The notes beneath the pieces were generated by a model. That model was not told the origin of the DNA, did no database searches, and was given only the letters and a program-made list of their open reading frames with translations. Below are positions 9,601-24,600 of a stretch of DNA of 64,000 nt, in pieces (positions within the stretch are counted from its first letter, which is position 1; each line of letters begins with the position of its first letter). The position numbers were made by a program, and so were the translations under genes. Source of the stretch: Atriophallophorus winterbourni (Eukaryota; Platyhelminthes; Trematoda; Plagiorchiida; Microphallidae); the NCBI GenBank assembly GCA_013407085.1, contig JACCGJ010019399.1, positions 39,734-103,733 on the forward strand, read 5' to 3'.

Positions 9601-12600
9601 TTAACACCGGGCTGTTGTTGCTCAATGGTAACATATGCATAGTTCTATAGACAGCTTGTATTGCAATCTACGCCGTGGTTTCACATGTGATGATCCCTAA
9701 TGTTCCACTATACCAACGTGGAAAATATGCGCCAACTTTGTGCAGTGAGTGAAATTATAACACCTGTGCCAATTCTTGATGATGAAAACACCTGCTTTAC
9801 TAGTCTATAACAGGTTCGGTGTGTTCAAAATTGGCTATCTTTTCCTACTAATGAAGCTCGTCAATTCCTTGTGTGCTTTTTTATCCGTTTGAAATCCCTG
9901 ATGCTTCTTACAGTAACTAAGGAGCTCATATCCGTTCACTGCACTGTTCCTGTCACGGTTCTGAAGGCGGAGAATAGCTACGAGTCTATTCTGACGGTCA
10001 GCTGTTCCAAAGACATATCAAGCTACACCTCGACGCGCCAATTTAAAAGTTGCCCGAAACAAAAGTGATAAGAGATATTCTATACTGATTTTGCGGTTAA
10101 GCTTTGATCACCCATAATATACTCGTTTGGCAGTTGAGCACTTTTCAGCTGGGCTTACTTCGCCACTTCGATCACGAGACCACAATAACGTCGAAACACT
10201 TCTTAGTGTCATCTAGCCTGATTTATTGATAACAAGACCAGCAGTGCATTTTTCTGAATGGGCCTCTGCACTGGGATGTGTTTTAGGAAGACTACTTTGA
10301 AATTAGCCTCACTTGTATGCATGTATGCAATAATTCACAAGCCTGATTCAAGCATTGCCTCGCAGTAATAGACTGCACGTGTGCTAAAATACTGTCAGGT
10401 TTTACAGGCACAGACGAACATAACAATGAAGGTAAAATGGTAGTGAGACTACAGCGCGTTTCTGTACGCATCTCACTACACCTGCCAAATCAATTCAACA
10501 TGGTGTTATCAGCACAACACAGAAGTACTGTGTGATTTCGCACCCGTACGTATGTTGTAAAAAGATGTGTAAACGAGTCATGATCTAGGGATTCTGGCTT
10601 CCGATAGTGACGTAATATAAAATTCGTCCAGGGGAGAATATATGCAATTGCTTTCGACTGAACGGCTATCACGTGTCTATTGAATAGTCTGTGATGAGAT
10701 TCAGAAAACTACATGCCAGATCCGTGTTATTCATATCTTTCACGACACCTTGATATCAAGAATTTCTTGACTCCTTTTATCGATTTACGCTCAATGGGTT
10801 TCATATAAAAGATGACTTGGCGATGCTTCCGGTAAACTTTCCGGGCCTATGAACATCCCAATGCCAGCATTTTTTCAACAAATAAATTCTTCATGGGTTC
10901 TTAACCGGTACGTCGCCATAATTCTTCGTTCTTTATTGTCTAAAAGACCTTAATATTCCCGCATGTATTTTCAGCCCAATGCCTGCGGTGGTCTCGTTCA
11001 GATACTTGTTTTTTCTTGCAAGTGCTTGCGTCCGTTCCTCGTTACTTCGTTACTATCAACAAGTTGTTGTTCAACACTATGTTTATGTCAATTGCATATA
11101 TATAGTATTTTAGAATCTTAGCCTACGCCCGGATCAGACTCGTGCTTTAATACATACATACATACATACATACATACATACATACATACATACATACATA
11201 CATACATACATACATACATACATACATACATACATACATTCATACATACATACATACATTCCTACATACACACACATACATGCATACATACACACACATA
11301 CATGCATACATACATACATACACATACATACATACATATTTTATCGGCAGCTTAATACTAATAGCCTGTTCTTAAAACCAGAACATGCATAAAACTACGT
11401 TCGCCCAATATCTATCCTTCGAATCCTTCCACTTTTTAGGGTAACAATCATTTGAACAAGCCGAGTCCTTCATATCCCGTGCACACTCACAGCAGCGGCA
11501 TTGTCAGCTTAACCAGCTTCACGGCGGAGCAGCACCAGGAGGCTCTGGCGCGCGACGAACGAAAACTTCACACAGTTCCAGTCGTGCTAGATCTGTGCAC
11601 CGATTCTTACTGGCCTTTCACACCAAATTTTGAAAAACCGCGCTGGCATCGCTATTTGTCTTCTCTCAAACCCATCGGTTTGTCGTCCATGTTGAATAAC
11701 GTTCATTTTCACGGAGTTGCTCAAGCTCGGCAAGCAATTTCCAATCATTTGATGAAACAGACCAAGATCCCAGACGCTGGTGATAGCTTTTCCGATCGTT
11801 GTGCTCTGTTGTCTTATTGTTTATGCCCCCTTTCCAAGCAAATTGGATTCACCGCGGCAGCTATGAAGGATTTCCGTCCGGCCATGTGCATCGGAATTTA
11901 TCAAAATGGTCTGGATCCCACAAACGCTTCGTCTATCCGAATGTCGCAATCTGATGTGAACAACGTAGAGGCACATCTAGGCGATCGTGACCACCAGGCG
12001 GTTAGTTCTTTAAACACAAACGTTAGTCTTCGTGCGCGGCTTATTTATTTCACCATATTGTTTTATTCTGTATTTCGCGAATGTGGTAATTACTTGAGGG
12101 ATACTTCATTTCCGATGACACGAGTGTGTTGCACGTCAATACATTCATACACTTGTCACCCATATGGAAATCATTTTATTAGTATCTAGTAACACATTCT
12201 TAATGATATACGGTAATATTCTGTTACATTTGATTGCACTATATGTTTGTTTTCCTGACATTCGCACACCAGTGGTATATCGCCTCGAGCAAATTTCTGC
12301 TAATGTCTTACTTCGTCGTTGTTTCTTTCATAATCGTCGCGTCGCTTACACTGAATGAACGCAATCATTAATCGGCTATCAGGTTGAACCTGTCGTATAC
12401 ATAAATTATCTCTCGTTTTTCTCTTAACACGTTTGACGAGCGTTAAGTCTTTCTCGCTCAGGTTCATTGTCATCGGTGTTATCACAAACCTGCAGTTGAA
12501 CAAATGGTCGCGCGGACCGAAAGTCTTGGCCTGGGCAACCTGACAGTATATCAGCCCACGTGCAGTCTCTGAATGTGCGGCACTTTGCCTGGATCAGGCT

Positions 12601-15600
12601 TGTGCGTTCACATAACACATCACACGCAGTCAACCTGGTGTCCTGTTCGCGGCTCAGTTTGACTAGATGAGAACACATCCGTTCATGATCCGATTCTCGT
12701 ATTATCAACATACCATAAAAATTATTCTTTCTTTCTATCAACTTATAGTGACGAGCTAATATTCTTTATATTCCTTTGTACTGGCACATTTTTTGTCAGA
12801 GATGTACATAGTTTACAAGCAAACTCTTACTAAAAACCTGCGTCGGGAGTTGGCTGACTTGCTTTCAACCGAAAATTAACCATCACCGTCACGGAAGTAT
12901 TGCAAAATATCCCGATCAGTCACCGGTACCGCGTTACACCGATTGTGGAGCTTAGCTTAGTCCCCATAAGCAGCTAAATTTCCATCTTTCGCACATATTT
13001 TTCAATTGTTCATTTTGAGTGATGAGGAAAGCTTGTTATGATGCATGACCGTGAAAACCGCTGTGCTGTGCTCGTTCATGAAGCTTGATTGAATGCGTGC
13101 CCCTTTCGAAACGTAAGTGCCACATCCCAGCTTGTTTGTGCTTACTATTCTATCAAATCCGTAGCTATTTATGTCCCACCCGTCCCTATCTTTTAGGATT
13201 TTACTTTTTCATGGTTGTATGGCCGTTAAGAATTCGGCATATTATGCCTTGGTAATACTGTCTCTGATGGTGATCTCGTACTGGTTAAGAATGCTACACT
13301 GAAATAAGGCTGTTGAAAAACGTCGTTGCCTTCTTTCCTATGCCATCGCAATTCAAAGGCGACGATCACACTGCTGAGATTTGTGGGCGATTTTTACATT
13401 AAATTGCACCATCCGTTTAGGGTATATCACTGTCCCGATTATCTGCAGATGCGCAATCTTGTTATTCCGCAATCCTCTTGAAATCTGCTTGCTTGCTGCC
13501 ACGTGTGTATTGGCTGCCGCTTTCTATGTTCTCTATTATGAGTTGTCATCAGGAAATCGACCTTCGGGCAGACCACACTTGTGGTATAAAAGCTCTTAGC
13601 ATTGATCCTACGGCATGGCATGGCATGGTATGAAAGCACACGCCTGATCCAGGTAAAGTGCCGCACAGTCAGAGACTGTACTTGGGCGATATTACTGCCA
13701 GGTTGCCCAGGCCTAAACAGAAATGAGAAATAGAGTATAAAGATGGTAGTGAGACTCCGGCGTGTTTCAGCATGCAGCTCACTACCTGTGGCCAATCCAT
13801 TTAGCACGGTTTGCCGCACAGCACAGAAGTACTGGACGATTGCACGTCCGAGTTTTGAAGAAATTGCACTTGACAGCCCACACTTTGAAGGCGTGTTGTG
13901 TTAAGCTTCAAGCTGGAGAAGAGCAGATGCGGCTCTCTACTGCTAAACTTGCAAGGGCCTTCGATAGACCGAGTACTACCTATCACAGCGACCACTGCGG
14001 TAGAGATTATTCCTCCCGCACCAGACTGTTCGGCCATTCGAAACACTGAGAAGCATAAAACCATCATGCGTTTATGACGTACATCCATGGTCAAACTCGA
14101 CCAAAGGAGACCAACAATGATAACATTTATGTTTATTGCCTTGATCCCGAGTTTAGTTATTTTTATAAAAAGCACTATAGGAAAAAACGGACCAGGTAGG
14201 ATACTAATGGACACTAATTGCCAGCACCGTTTTTAAAATAACTTTGGTTTGCTGCGAAACTTAATAAGCGTCGGATAATACAACAGAAAGTCCTCTTTGA
14301 CAATCAATGTATACTACGAGTGTTGAAAGAATAACAGGACCATGAATATAGTAGCATTTTACTAGTCATTTCGTTACGGTTCACTGATTAGTCACCATTT
14401 GATTTTGTTTCCTAACTTGCTGTTAAATTCCAGGACCTATTCATTGAAGATGGTTGCAACGGTCTACTTGCTTTCATTTCATTTCAGTCTCCACTGCCCG
14501 TGTCCAACAGTTTCGCTGCCGTCTTTGAGCAATGCTCAACGGATACCTCTGGAGTGTACCAGGTCATGTCTCAAGGGACCGGTGACATGCTTGCTCGTTT
14601 GTGCTCCGATTATTGGGACGGCTACGATGTTTGTCCGATTACAAGCAACGAAAGGGAAGCGATGCTGGATTTTTACAACCGGCATGCCTCTGCAGCATTT
14701 TGTGTTGGTTTTGCCTATGCACCGATCGTTTTGAGAAGGCCGACGCAACTTGGGCCGTTTTTCCTTCATTATCCTCCGGTGGGTATTTGGTGTACGAGCA
14801 CTTCTCGTGTAAATTAACTCAAATAGGAGCTCGGAAAAGTAGATGAGGCTGTAGAAAATTTAAATGTCATCCATACGAATGATCATCATCATGGACAGCA
14901 TTATACCAGTAGATCTGTCTAGGCCTGGGCAACCTGACAGTATGTTAGCCCACGTGCAGTCTCCGACTGTGCGGCACTTTGCCTGGATCAGGCTTGTGCT
15001 TTCATACATACATACATACCGAATACTTAACGTACTTTGTTTACTTTTACTTTTGTGTGGCTGGCTCCACGGGTGGATTCACCGGCTTCATTGATGCATC
15101 GAATCATGCCAGTCCACGCGCTCATTGCGGATCGTGATCCAATCGCGTTCCACCTTCGAACGCCGTAGACGGTACACAATCCAAGGACGTCTGCGTCTTC
15201 ATTCACAGTTTTCAACCCGGTCTTCACTTGACCGCTTTATCATCGACTCCAAGTACGAGTGCGTTTAGTGCCGAGGGCGAGTTTCGTGCGCGCTGAGTCT
15301 GTCGTTCGGAAGATGTGGCCAAACCAGTTAGGTCTTCACCGTTGTATACTAACGGAGAGTGAAGGTATTCTGTTGCATCGCGCCAGAACGCAGCGTTTGA
15401 TACCCCGTCAGTTTATCGGATGCCCAATATTATCCTAAGGCGCCAATTTTCGAAAGCTTCTCGAGATCTACATCCTGTGACCTCAGAGGCCACGTTTCAG
15501 ATTCATAAAGCGTTGCTGCTTAGTAAACACGTATTTTAGTCTTAAAGTTGATCCCGGGCCTGCGCAGAAACGCGTTACGCGCACGATCAATCCTTAACTT

Positions 15601-18600
15601 CACTTCATTTTTCGCTTAGTTATTGGGCAACATACTGGAACCGAAGTATTTGAAGACTGGAACATACTCGATCGGACAGTCCTGGACGTTTAATTGCTGG
15701 ATGTCTGGTGTAAATAGTATAAAAAGTGCCTTTGTTTTTGCCGTGTTTATTTCGTGGCCGACTTTTGCAGCCAATCAACTTGTATGGTCTAAATGCTTTT
15801 GCAGCATTTCAACATTTTCTCTAAAATCAACCACATGATCCGCGCAATCGGGATCTGTGATCCATAGATCCCCAGATACTTGAAGCCCTCGGTAGTTCGT
15901 TCATGATCCAGTCGACGATATAATTGAACAGTACCGGTGATAACGGACAGCCTTGCCTGCCTCCTGTGTGCAAGCTAAATTCACAAGACTCTTCACTGTA
16001 GACGTGAATACAAGCCTTCGTTGAGTTGTAATATGCTCTAATTAGGCGAACGAGCTTCAAGGGGACCCCATCTGATAGCATAATGTCCAATAAACAAACA
16101 CGGTCTACGAGTCAGTGGTGGCACGGAAATCGATAAAACACGCTATCGTTTGCTGTTGATACTTTGCTTGCTGCTCCGAAATACTGCGTAAGGTGAATAG
16201 TTGGTCAACACTTCCCATCCTGGGGTGAAACCCACCTTGGCTGTCTTTACTACGCATATTTCGTTCAACGAAGAACCGGTTTAGCAGTTACGTCGCAAAC
16301 AGCTTAGCTGCGGTATCGATGAGACTTATTCCGCGGTAGTTGGAGTACAGATTTATCTCCAGCTTCAGGTAGGGGTAAGATTATTTGGCATTCCCAATCT
16401 GACGAAACATTTTTTGTCTCACCGGTAAAACAAAACAATTTGTGCAGTGGAGATAAAAAGGCATCAGCACAGGCTGTGATAAGTGTACTTGGGCAGGGAT
16501 CACAGTACTGCTAGCTGACGGGTGGTTCAGTAACTGACTGAAATGCTCATCCTACCTAGCCATCTTGTGATCATTGTCAAAGATAAGCTGTCCTGACGTA
16601 TCTCTGAGGTTCGTGCTTAAAGTATTGCTTCCGGATGCCATGCGAATCAGGCGAATAGGTTTTCAAAAGTCTCCTGTGTTCGCTACAGCTTCCATTTCAA
16701 ATGCGGTTTCCGCTCAGTAAATCTGACGATCCTTGCAGGCGGATCGTGTAGCAGCTCTCCTAAGGAGGCGGTAATCAGAAACACCGAGCACTCAACCAAC
16801 TCTTGCTTGGGCAGAGAGAATAATGGTGATCTGAGAGATCCAGTCTCGCCGTTGGCGAGAGGTGTCACCTAGGTTTTCTAATGCCGCAATCTGTGTAGCG
16901 ACCTTCAGCCTGATCCACTGTTGTTCAACTTGGGCATTACTCTCGTCCAACTACTCACTGATAACATGTATTAGCTTCTTACTTTGGTCCGGATTTCCTA
17001 AGGCTGCCAAGTTTGAACGCTTCCTAGGGCTTTTCTTCTGGCGGTTTAGTAGACTAAGTCGGATTTTTTGCGCGAACGAGAGTGTGATCAGTGCCTGCTT
17101 CATTCCCTGTTTCGGCCCCGCGATAGGACTTACAGTCTAGCACTGATGACATCCAGTGGGCGCGAATTAGGATATTATCGATCTGATTCGCTGTTCTACT
17201 AAGTAACCGGGTGCTGGAACTTGGTGTTGTTGCTGTAGGCCGTAATCTCAATTTATCGGTCACCGTTTTCGCAGAGCTGCTCTAGGCCGTACTGCCCAAA
17301 ATTCGGTTGATTGCAGCATCTGCTGATCCAGTACGTGCGTTCCGATCTCCAGCCAGAACCATTATGTATTTTCCAGTTAATCTATCGACAACGGATTGTA
17401 GTTGGTCATAACAATCGTCTTTAGCATTTGGCCGGCAGACAACGTTGGGGCATACACTGAGACGACAGTAATATTAAAGGGATACCCTCTCCATCTTCGT
17501 GCCCACTGTAGAGGAGCCAGTATGTACAATCTACCCCGGGGACTTTAATCGGTTTTGATCCATGCCCAGGAAAGCGAACCTCAGAGAGATAAGCAACATC
17601 TACCCAGTAGTCTAGTAAAGAGTGCATCGTAATGGCTTGAATACCAACATCTAGCAATGTCCTCACATTCCAACATCCTATATAAAAAAACCCTTCCCTA
17701 TGCTTGTTTACTTTTCACTCTAGCCGCTTGGAGCGCCAAGGGCGCGTCGCGTCTCGGGAACGCTGTCGCGGAGAGCTTAGAGTATTTATGAGATATATTC
17801 ATTAAGTTTCTTGGGGATAGTATACAAGTGATATCACCAGCACCAATAGGCGTTTGTTCGAGTGCACCTCTCTAGCCTTTGCGCAACCAATTGTAGCCCA
17901 CAATGCAGCAGGGAGTTGACAGATAGAAAGCGCTGTGCGCCAGTTATGCGCCTACGAGACTTCCCTCCTGATTTTTCCTCACGGTTTTCTCCCAAAGCCT
18001 TTCCCGCAATCCGGTAACCGATAAGGCAGCGGAGCTTTGAAATCGAGACAAGAACAGCTACAGAATCTTTAGACGAGTAAGTAGAAACATACTAAGCTGA
18101 GGTGTCTAATGATGGTTGTATGCGGGGTGGGGTGGTACTAGGTCTCCCATGCATAGACAGATACGAATGATACCGGCTTTCAAATCCATTTTACGTGTGT
18201 GAGCCCAACGCTGCATAAATTTGCTTTATTCTGCTAGGAGAGAACTTACTTATCAGACCACTAAATTACGTTTCGTTCGCTTTCTATTATTGTTGAATTG
18301 TTTTCGTCTTTTCCGTGTGAAACCATAGATGTTATGCGTTTCGGTTTATATATTGATTTTCTCCGCTTTCACTAATCTCACATTCTTTTCGCTTTTCATC
18401 TTATTCCTTCTCATAGGGCTTTCCAAACTATCCAGGTTCTGAGTGTTATACCGTGACGCAGCCCGCCTGTTCCGTGCCTCCATCGGATCCGCATTCATTG
18501 GAATCACCGACTCCATCCAGGATGTTTCAGCCTGAAGTTCATCGCCCGGTTTCAAGGTCAGGTTTTTCAGATCATTTACCCAGGATCAGGAACGGTGAAC

Positions 18601-21600
18601 TATTCTCAGGTGACAACTTTACCGAGTAAGCAGGGTTGTAATAATTTCGTATAGTGAAATAAACTTTCGGTAAATAATGATGAATAATCCAGCAAGCTTT
18701 ATGTACTGTGGTAATAGCACCGTGCTAAATTGACCTGCCAATGGTACTGAGCTTCATATAAAAGCATGTTAGAGTCACACTGCTATTTTCCGTGCCCTAT
18801 TACTGTCCGAGTACGGACAGCCTCGCACATTCAGTCTCTGACTGCCCTACTTCAGGCTTGTGATTTCATAACTACGTAATTTTCGAATACCGTTAATAAT
18901 TTCGCTGTCTTATCACAGTCCTGGCGTTAAAAGCTGTGGTAAAGTGAAGAAGGTGGGTATTCTCAATGTATCCACAGCTGATTTCCTGATTTTAGCGTTA
19001 GTCATCGAGATTCTGTCAGATTGGTTTCAGCGTTCCTTGAAAAAGCGAAAGCGGGGTAAACAAGCTTAGTCTTTGAAGTCATTGTTTTATATGGTTCGTA
19101 CAACAAATCTCGATTTTCAAATACAGAATCACAGAGTGCTTTCAGACCAAGCGCTTATATAGTAGCGATGTTGCTGTGTTTGTCACATCCTCAGCAGTTA
19201 CTTTCCTCAACCCAATTCATATTTTTTGGTTTCCACAGGGAATCAGAAATGCCCGTTGGGAATTTAACGGTTTCTGATCTGCGATCAATTGTCGAGGGCC
19301 AGATATTTCTCGGGTTGGTTAGTTTACAATTCCAAGCCAATGTCCAAGTGGTGGAAACTGTTCGTCGCTTAGCGCAAGCTTGCGTGCGATTCGTATACTT
19401 TTCCCGGGTAAATATTTTGATGCGATTGTTGATTGTTTTTATCCACCAGACATTCACCTTCTAACACAACAGTATTCCACGAAAAGAAATAACAGTTTCT
19501 TTCTCATCGAAGCACGTTCGCATGTTGTACTAAAATTTATGCGGCAACGGTTAAATTAGTTTTATCACAACTGCGTGTCTGACAATCGTTGGCCTCATTG
19601 TTGAGTTATCCACGATCACGCGTGACGCAGTTTGAACTCACCTCGATATACGGTTGGCATGAACAGCCGTGATTCTTAAAGACAAACTACATTTTGTTTT
19701 GCTCCTATTGTCGCTTACTGCTCTTGGTTACCGATTTTCTGCTCGGTGAAATTTGTCCAAACCTTGGCTGAGATCCAGACTCTCGCTAATGACATTGGTT
19801 AATCGCTGTTGAAGGCGTAATCGAGAGTTTTTATTTGATAAGCGCACCGATTTGCGCAAACGGGAGATGTTCGATTAGTTTTGCGCGCATGTGAATTTCA
19901 CGAACGAATATATCATAGAAATATCTCGCTTATAAATTGAATCGATCGATGCTCTTGTTCCAGTCCCGTTGGAGTTTATTATCTAATAACATTATTTCGA
20001 TGTTACTATTGTGATTTTCTATTCTAATGAGTGTTAACTCGCATGCGTGTTGTGTGTTGTTTCAACTCTTTCTTGTACGCCATTACGAATATTTTCCGAC
20101 CGATGATTCACGTTACTAAAGAATCGTACTGTACTTTTGTGCTGCACAGCTAGCACTGTGCTAAATTGATTTACCGCTGGTAGTGAGCTGCATGTTGTTT
20201 TCTTTCTCATATCTGTCTAGGCGTGTGCAACCTGACTGTATCTTAGCCCAGCTCTAGTCCATGACTGTTCGTCACCTTGCCAGGATAAGCTTCGTGCTTT
20301 CATGCATACATCCTGTATGCTAATTTAGCCATCCAAAGCCTACCATTTGTTCTTCCCATCGATGGCAATGCTTCGCGGACCTTATTACGAACTTCTTCTT
20401 TGTTGTGTTACAAAAATTTCGCAATGCAGCTAGAATTCTTCCACCATTCACTTATTATACTTTTCGTCAACCATTGGCACCTTGTCCTTTGATATTTCAA
20501 GACTGACTGAACCTTATCTCACTATCCTCAACTTAGGACGGTCAACTCAAACGTCTGGAAACTCTGCGGTTTAATTTGACCACCGTGTCTTTTTATAGCT
20601 TGCCTCTACCCGCCTAACCCGTGTTTCCACAGTTGAATCTATCTGATATAAAAAATTCCCGTTAGTGTCCGACAGTTCTCGTTCTCATATGATTATTCAT
20701 GCTTCGGAACAAATATGAAAGCATAATAATCTTCAACACGCCTCATAACCTTTTGTGGAAATGAGGGCAGCGGAAACTTGATAAGCCAGGTGTGAACTTT
20801 TAAGCCACCGTTTGATAAGGCTGACACGACCAACGTGTTCAAACACTTGTGCCCATATACATTTATTTGAACCGCAGTCCACAACCTTTTCGTTACCGGG
20901 CGAAGAAACGCGTCGACCGAACCTGACGTCATCATTTTATCGCGAGATTCTAGACTATGTAATCATAATATAACACAGTATAACGAAGAGCGATGCTAAC
21001 CCAAGATTTTATCAATCTTCCTACCTACCAATCTATTTGTTATCTATGGCTTATTTATTAATCCATGTACCTACTTACCTCTCTGTCTGTCTGTTCACGT
21101 TGTTAGTAAACATTTGTATGTATTTGAGGCTAACGCGTGCGATTTCGATTGCTTTTTGCAACTTGTTTAACGATTTTGGTTTACGTATTTCGCAAATTGT
21201 AAATATGCAATGCCGTTCGTGGCAAAAGCTTCGTCAGTCCAGGTGTGTTGTGATGGTCAGACCCAGAACCTGTTCGCGCTGAATCCCTTGGTTTGACAAA
21301 CAAGCGAGACGTTACCCGAACATTCTTTAACCGATTCATTACAAAATGTCCTTCAATGAACAGATTGGTCTCAATATGTTCTAATATCTTGCTGTGATTT
21401 TGATCATATTTTTCCATTCTGGTTTCAAGGAAAACGCACTACGTACACGCGTGTTTGCCGAGCGTCTTGGACTAGAATGTGGCTGGAACTGTCACATCTC
21501 GCTGGCATCGCAAGAGCAAGCACAGGACGCGTGTGTCGAAAAGGATCGACATCAGAAAGTTGTTTCTTCGACACAGTCGAGTATGCTTCTCCGGTCAACT

Positions 21601-24600
21601 TCAACCATTCATGTCACTTTTTATTAACAGATCTTAAAAAAAACAGTTTAGCTGCATGCAAAGAAATTTGTGTGCAATTGGTTAGAGCAGTTTTGGGTAA
21701 CGTTTGTATACCTTATATAAAATGCACATCTGAAGCGTTACGTAGCTGCAAATTACTCAAGCAGACAGCATGTGTAATTTTTGCTTCAGTACGAAATTTT
21801 AACTCGATTTTATAACCTTGAATTAAAAATCATATTTCGATTGGAATATCTTTAGGACCGATCGTGTATTCATAATGCCCCGTTCTGTACTTTTACACAT
21901 GTGGGCCGCTGTGTCAACCGACCTTGACCGTGTTCACTTGTATTAGATTGATGTGGATACACGCTAGTAGGCAAATCGACCACTGATCCTTGTCATGACT
22001 GCGAGCCGTAAAACACCGTCGGCGTACTATTGGCTGTTTAGGGGTAAGGTCAAATCCGTGGTGGGGCGTTGACTGCTACTTAATTATGTCCTGACTATCA
22101 CCCTTGGTCTGACAAAGCTTCTGTGTCAGAAGTGAAACGTTACCCAAAAACTGCTCTAACCGATTGCACTCAAATTTCTTTGCATTAAAAATCAAACCTT
22201 TTGCCTCGCATGTCTCTCAGCCGATGCTGCCTGCCTTAGAACAGCTGTGTGGTAGTAAGCAAAGATGTATTTAGAACCCACTGTTTGGTTAGATTTACAC
22301 ATTTAACTTGGCTGTACATGTTAAATTATCCATCTCTGAAGACTTCATCACTCTTACAATTGGTATTTTTGATTCTACGCTGATGCTTAAATCCATGCAA
22401 CTTCGTTTATTATTCAGGACATACGTGCGCACTTTTTCAGCGAGATCGCTTCGGTTACATCGTCTCTCAGGACCGTGTTGCCTTAATTGTTTAATCACAA
22501 AGGGATGCTTATCTCCGTGTTCTTCGGTGTGACGTGTATAGATGATATGATTTTACGCATTGCAAAGGGTGCTAACTGTTGCGGTCATCTGTCCAACTAT
22601 CGTTTGGCTATAATGAGGATTTCAGTACAGTCGTACACTGCGCGTAATTGAGCTGATGTAAGGTTGCAAGTGCCCAGACAAGTATAATTAAGAGCTGCGT
22701 CCGTGCTGTCGTATGTAGCTCATTGCCGGTGGCAATCCATTTTACACGTTATAAAGAGCAAGAAGTGTTCAGAAATCAAAAGCTTCATTCGAAATTTCAG
22801 CTTTACAATAATCCTTAATACAAAAGACTCACGGTACGTAAGGACATAAAATCAACGATCAACATTAATCATACGATGGCTACATCCTTTTGACAGTTTT
22901 CCGGGAGTCTCAGTTGCTGCTTTAGCTCCGACCCATTCCGTACATACATCCCACGTCTGTTTGGTGTTCAAGTAGTAGTTGATTTTTTCTGTTACTGTTT
23001 GAGCGATGATGTCAACTATGACGATCTATATGTTAGACATTTCTTGTTACAGCTGCTCACATGCCACGCATTTGGTCGCACGCTTCTTACTTGCTTTCCG
23101 GTCAACCGAAGGTAAGCGTTTCGCGTTCAGACGTACGAACAATAAAACATCACGATTCACCTTCCTCACGTATGGTATATGGTATGAAAGCACAAGCCTG
23201 ATCAAGGCAAAGTGCCGCACAGTCAGCGACTGCACATGGGCTAAGATACTGTCAGGTTGCCCAATCCTAGACAGGTATGAGGATGAAAAAAGAACAGGAA
23301 ATGGCAATGAGACTCCAGTCTGTTTCAGCATGCAGCTCACTACATCTGGCCAATCAATTTAGCACGGTATTAGCCGCAGCTCTGTCCAGAATTCGTTACA
23401 CTTTGCCCCCCCAACAATCCTGTGGGTCTCCGCGTGTGTTTCTGCATTTTGTTTGAACGATTCTTCAATCTGTCACATGGAGGTTTGGGTTCACCTTCTT
23501 TCATCTGGTGCGAAGGAATTCGATTATTTCTATTGTTATTATAAACCTCAAATCTTACGGCAAGGTTTGTTCCATGTGTTGAATAAAGCAGTTTGATTTT
23601 TATGTGTCCCCATCAGCTTGTTGTACTGCTGGTTTGAGAATTTTTGATAATGTCGAATTGAAAAGAAAACAGAGGAACCGCCAAAAGTCACATCTGCGAG
23701 CCTTTCATTTTAGCCTTTACAATCGTCCTTAGCGTATTTACGAAACCATGGAGAGCAACTTTCAAAATCATTCTTGTTGCCTATCTTTTCGTGTGCATAG
23801 TAGAGCTCCCATTAAAACACAATCATGTAGACTGCTCGTGAATTGAGTTTGCGCCGTTTAATTTTGAACAAAGAGATTTTTATTAACAATCACTCAGCTC
23901 GTGTGGTACGTGTCTGCGAGGCCAGGGTCCACTCAATCGTAAAAATGGTTTTTATTGACTCAGCATTTTATTCTAGCGTAGCATTTTCGTCTGAAACCAT
24001 ATAAAACTCCCCACGTCTGTACCCTTTATTATTATTCTATCTCGCCTTTTGATTCAGATTCATTTAAAGGAGTCCCACTTGTGACTGATAATTCAGGCTG
24101 TATTTATTAACCTTTCCAGGTCTCATATCGACGTTCATTGTCGATGCCTTTGCTCCACAATGTTGATGATTTGAAACTACGCAACCAATCCCTCGTAGAT
24201 CAACCCGCGCAGCGCGTGGTTTTATCTTTCAGCGGCGAGGATCAACTAACAAGCAGCTCCTCGGCCTCGATTGCGCAAGGTCTACAAGCAAACAATAAAC
24301 ATTTGAATACCTCAACGTCCAGCTCTTCCTCGTTGCCTGCCAATGCTGACGAAGCAGATGTGACATCAGGGCTTCTTGATTACGCCATGGAAAATAAGGT
24401 ATCTGTATGTGTGTGAAACATTTATCAACCATTCGTTTTAACTTGACTTTGTTGTCCTGGTAGTTGTTGACTCTTGAGCGGTGAACGAGCTGTGCTGACC
24501 GCCATTCTGCGCGATTCGGTGTGCGTCTTGTATGGTCCGTTTAATGTAATGCAATGGAATATGAATGTAGTATTTTTCACACATGTTCATCATCTACACA

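Noticed and set aside
11134..11337. Minus-strand ORF of repeated Met-Tyr-Val-Cys
   Set aside because: Product of the CATA microsatellite.
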